DNA of 31,440 nucleotides from Chara braunii (Eukaryota > Streptophyta > Charophyceae > Charales > Characeae), in contig BFEA01000358.1 in the NCBI GenBank assembly GCA_003427395.1, positions 1 to 31,440 of the forward strand, in the 5' to 3' direction. Positions 29,409-31,440 of the stretch are shown in pieces (positions within the stretch are counted from its first letter, which is position 1; each line of letters starts with the position of its first letter). The notes under the pieces were generated by a model. It was given only the letters and a program-made list of their open reading frames with translations. It was not told the origin of the DNA and made no database searches. The position numbers and the translations under genes were made by a program.

Positions 29409-30140
29409 ATGGAGGCTTTACAAGCATATTATGGTAAGAGTTCATCTTGGGACCATGCAACAAAAACTGCAGATATGGATTTTCGATTACTTGAGGTCAA
29501 TGGTTTAGCTACAACAGATGTGGAAAAGAGAGAGGCTATATTAGAGCAATGAAAGGGGTTGGGGGAAGAACATGATGCGATATTATATGCATACAGGAAA
29601 CACATCTTACTAGTTTCCCTACTCACACTAAGCCCTATAACATGATATGGCCATCCAATAAGTTTAGTGCCCCGACTCCAAGGAGTGGCTCGACTGGGGT
29701 AGCTATTTGGGTCACATCTGATTCCAGGGTAGAGATAATTCAGTGGGTGGGCGATAAAGAGTAGGATCGCTAGATATCAACTATCTTAAAACTTGAATTA
29801 GATGCCATATGTGTAATTAATGTATATAGTCCTAATGATATAGAAGAAAGAGTCAAATTCTTCCATAATATTAGAAAGCATATTCCAGAAGGGATTCCCT
29901 TAGTAATGGCGGACGATTTCAATGCTGCTCCGGATAGATGGCTTGATCGCTGGAAGATTCCTTCGCCATGTCCTCCTTATATAGAAGAGGATGAAAATAT
30001 CATACAAACCTTGTGTGAAAATGAACACCTTTTTGACTCTTATCGAATGATTTTTCCTCGAGAAATGCTATTTACTTGTATACGTAACCCGAAAAATCGA
30101 CTTTAATCTGGATCTAGAATAGACTGAAAATTATTATTAG
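29409..30140 (+). pseudogene. LINE ORF2 apurinic-type endonuclease, broken
   Basis: Starts with ATG at 29409. The domain runs from about 29474 (DFRLLEVNGL, matching the usual N-terminal WNVNGL motif with the Trp-Asn changed). It has CDIICIQETHL (29576 on, catalytic Glu; a frame change and stop precede it), STGVAIWV, INVYSPN, the MADDFN motif (catalytic Asp and Asn) with APDRWLDR, then FTCIRNPKNRL and SRID near 30112. The usual final stretch with His is degraded. At least four in-frame stops break it. In active LINEs this domain nicks target DNA for target-primed reverse transcription. Confidence 0.85.
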
Positions 30141-31068
30141 AAAATCTAGATAGAACTCTCGTTCGGGCAACTATTTTTTTGCAAAGTCCATGGATTGGTG
30201 CTCATTACAAAATGTTTGTAGTACTTTTATCCTTCAAGAAAAAACCAGACTAAGGGAAGGGGTTTTATAAATTGAATACATCTCTTCTATCTCACAGTCA
30301 ATTCAGGAAATACTTAACAAATTTGTGGGAATACTGAGAATCAACAAGAGAGAAACAAGATTCCTACATTTCATGGTTCAATAATGGTTTGGTGTTCATT
30401 GCGAAAAAGTGTAATGAGTATTCAAAATTACAGGCAAAAAATAGATATCTACATGAAATGCATATTCAAGAAAAAAATCTAAATGATGAATCTAAGAAAC
30501 AACTAATCAGAGGCAAGCTATCAAAATTCTCTTCTGAAGGGCAGATGAACACATCCTTTTTGCAATGGCTCAGTCACGAGCCAAACACTCATTCATAGAA
30601 AGTTTATTTTATTCTGAGGTATCCCTAGACGCCTCGGTACTAGCATCCGTAGCAACTAATTTGAAAGTTGCCTATTATTTTTTTTAAAAACTATTTCTTT
30701 CATCCAAAGACCCCATCTGTTTTCAGAAGGATGATCAAACCATCTGTCTCTTCCTGGAACTACTTTTCAAATTTATTACAAACAATCAAAGGGACCTCTT
30801 AGAAAGACCACTAACTAAACATGAAATTTGGACAACTCTAATACAAATGGAAGAAGAAAAGACTCCGGGGGTGGATGATCTTCTTAAAGAGTTTTGAGAA
30901 ACTATGTGGTTTTCTTTTTCATCAGACTTAATGCAATACTTTCAGGACGTTTGGGAGTCAGGCAAATGGGTGAAATAGTGAGTCAAGGAATACTTATCTT
31001 ACTATACAAAAAAAAGGATAAGACAAACATCAGGAATTATAGACCAATATTATGCGTTGCCACTCGTA
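30141..31068 (+). pseudogene. LINE ORF2 linker and start of reverse transcriptase
   Basis: Broken frames that can be followed by motif. GFYKLNTSLLSHSQFRKYL at about 30260 is the typical linker segment of L1-like ORF2. Further on are EKTPGVDDLLKEF (about 30856, the KTPGxDG region before RT motif 1) and GILILLYKKKDKTNIRNYRP (about 30985-31050, RT motif 1-2, usually LIPKKGD..D..NYRPIS). The catalytic YADD motif lies beyond the interruption at 31074 and is not in this window. Several stops and frameshifts are present. Confidence 0.85.
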
Positions 31069-31073
31069 CGCAC

Positions 31074-31440
31074 CAGGGCTGTCAACCCCTGACCCCGGGA
31101 CCCCGCCGGGGCTCTGGGGTTCCGGGGGTCGGCACCCGGCACCTCGGCCCCGACAGGGGAAAAAAAAATAAAATAAAATACGGGGGGTTGCGCACCGCCG
31201 GCGTGCAGCCCCTGGCAACCTTTTGTATGTTGCAGAAAATGCCCCTCCCTGGGGTCCCCCCCGGGGGCGCGGACCCCCCTTGCCGGGTGCGGGGTTGGCC
31301 CAGCGCGGGGGCGGGGAAGGTATGCTGGGCCGCAGTGTCGGGGTTGGCTAGCCGGTGTTGCGGTGGCGGGGTTGGCATGCGGGGCGGCGCGGTTGTGGGT
31401 GCCGGGGGTCTTCGGGGGCGGCGTGTGCCGAGGGCGGGGG
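31074..31440. mobile_element. GC-rich insert with hAT-like start
   Basis: The LINE RT frame ends abruptly at 31073, where CAGGGCTGTCAACCCCTGAC begins. CAGGG plus TGTCAA followed by repeated GACCCCGGGACCCCG and GGGGTTGGC-type motifs is typical of plant hAT termini with GC-rich subterminal repeats. The eight bases before it (GTACGCAC, 31066-31073) should recur after the far end, which lies outside the window. No transposase is seen. The interior to 31440 is extremely GC-rich and non-coding. Confidence 0.5.

Larger units (their letters stand above)
26060..31073 (+). mobile_element. Dead L1-like LINE, interrupted at its right end
   Basis: Degraded non-LTR retrotransposon running left to right. 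It has an ORF1 region (about 26060-29205) broken by stops and frame changes, then ORF2 (from ATG 29409) with endonuclease and the first part of the reverse transcriptase. The RT frame is cut at 31074 by an inserted GC-rich element, so the LINE 3' end is not in this window. The 5' end is not defined. Many in-frame stops show that it cannot encode active protein. Confidence 0.85.

Overview
The window looks like nuclear DNA of a green plant in the broad sense. A streptophyte fits best; a charophyte alga such as Chara, or a bryophyte, is possible, but I cannot fix the species from this sequence. The evidence is: (i) an intact gene for a small secreted GPI-anchored protein with the cysteine pattern of the plant SPARK domain; (ii) a diverged piece of plastid 16S rRNA sitting in non-plastid DNA; (iii) plant-type transposon remains (L1-like LINE, Harbinger/Tourist-like and hAT-like termini); (iv) candidate GT-AG introns and very low gene density. 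Bacterial gene organisation is absent. Two N bases (10614 and 25134) show it is a draft assembly.

Layout. 1-107 is probably the end of a hAT-like transposon, followed by a TA microsatellite. 189-712 holds a few exon-like blocks on the minus strand with good splice sites but no recognised product. 713-5790 is gene-less; it contains a 66/67-bp minisatellite (2187-2834) and a diverged ~122-bp triplication (3191-3525). 5790-8160 holds a dispersed repeat copy, two doubtful minus-strand ORFs, and two copies of a Harbinger/Tourist-like element in opposite orientation (7170-7498 and 7584-8159, the latter with TTA target duplications). 8699-8976 is a 156-bp direct repeat. 8977-10513 is the GC-rich upstream/5'UTR region of the only confident gene.

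The gene is at 10514-11155 (+, 213 aa): signal peptide, six-cysteine SPARK-like domain, Pro-rich linker and GPI-attachment tail. It is followed by (GA)n, (CTG)n and (GTC/ATC)n arrays. From 12.9 to 17.9 kb the DNA has no convincing gene but is packed with about ten independent local duplications and a strong 100-bp foldback (15743-15842). At 19.0-20.2 kb lie a 240-bp foldback MITE candidate, the plastid 16S rRNA 3'-end fragment (19460-19650, minus) and a second copy of the dispersed repeat. 20.27-21.13 kb is a young 354-bp tandem duplication with an older third copy. 21.1-25.1 kb is gene-less with hairpins, ATC-rich DNA, a 45-bp doublet, a perfectly phased 15-bp x 8 array and a 45-bp triplet.

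The right end, about 25.2-31.07 kb, is a dead L1-like LINE. It has tandem ~240-310-bp units upstream (possibly 5'UTR monomers), a decayed ORF1, an ORF2 with AP-endonuclease motifs and the beginning of a reverse transcriptase. The RT is cut at 31074 by a GC-rich element beginning CAGGGCTGTCAA, which looks like a hAT-type terminus. I see no operon-like or defence system. The noteworthy content is the SPARK/GPI gene, the organelle-derived rRNA fragment and the dense mobile-element and duplication structure.
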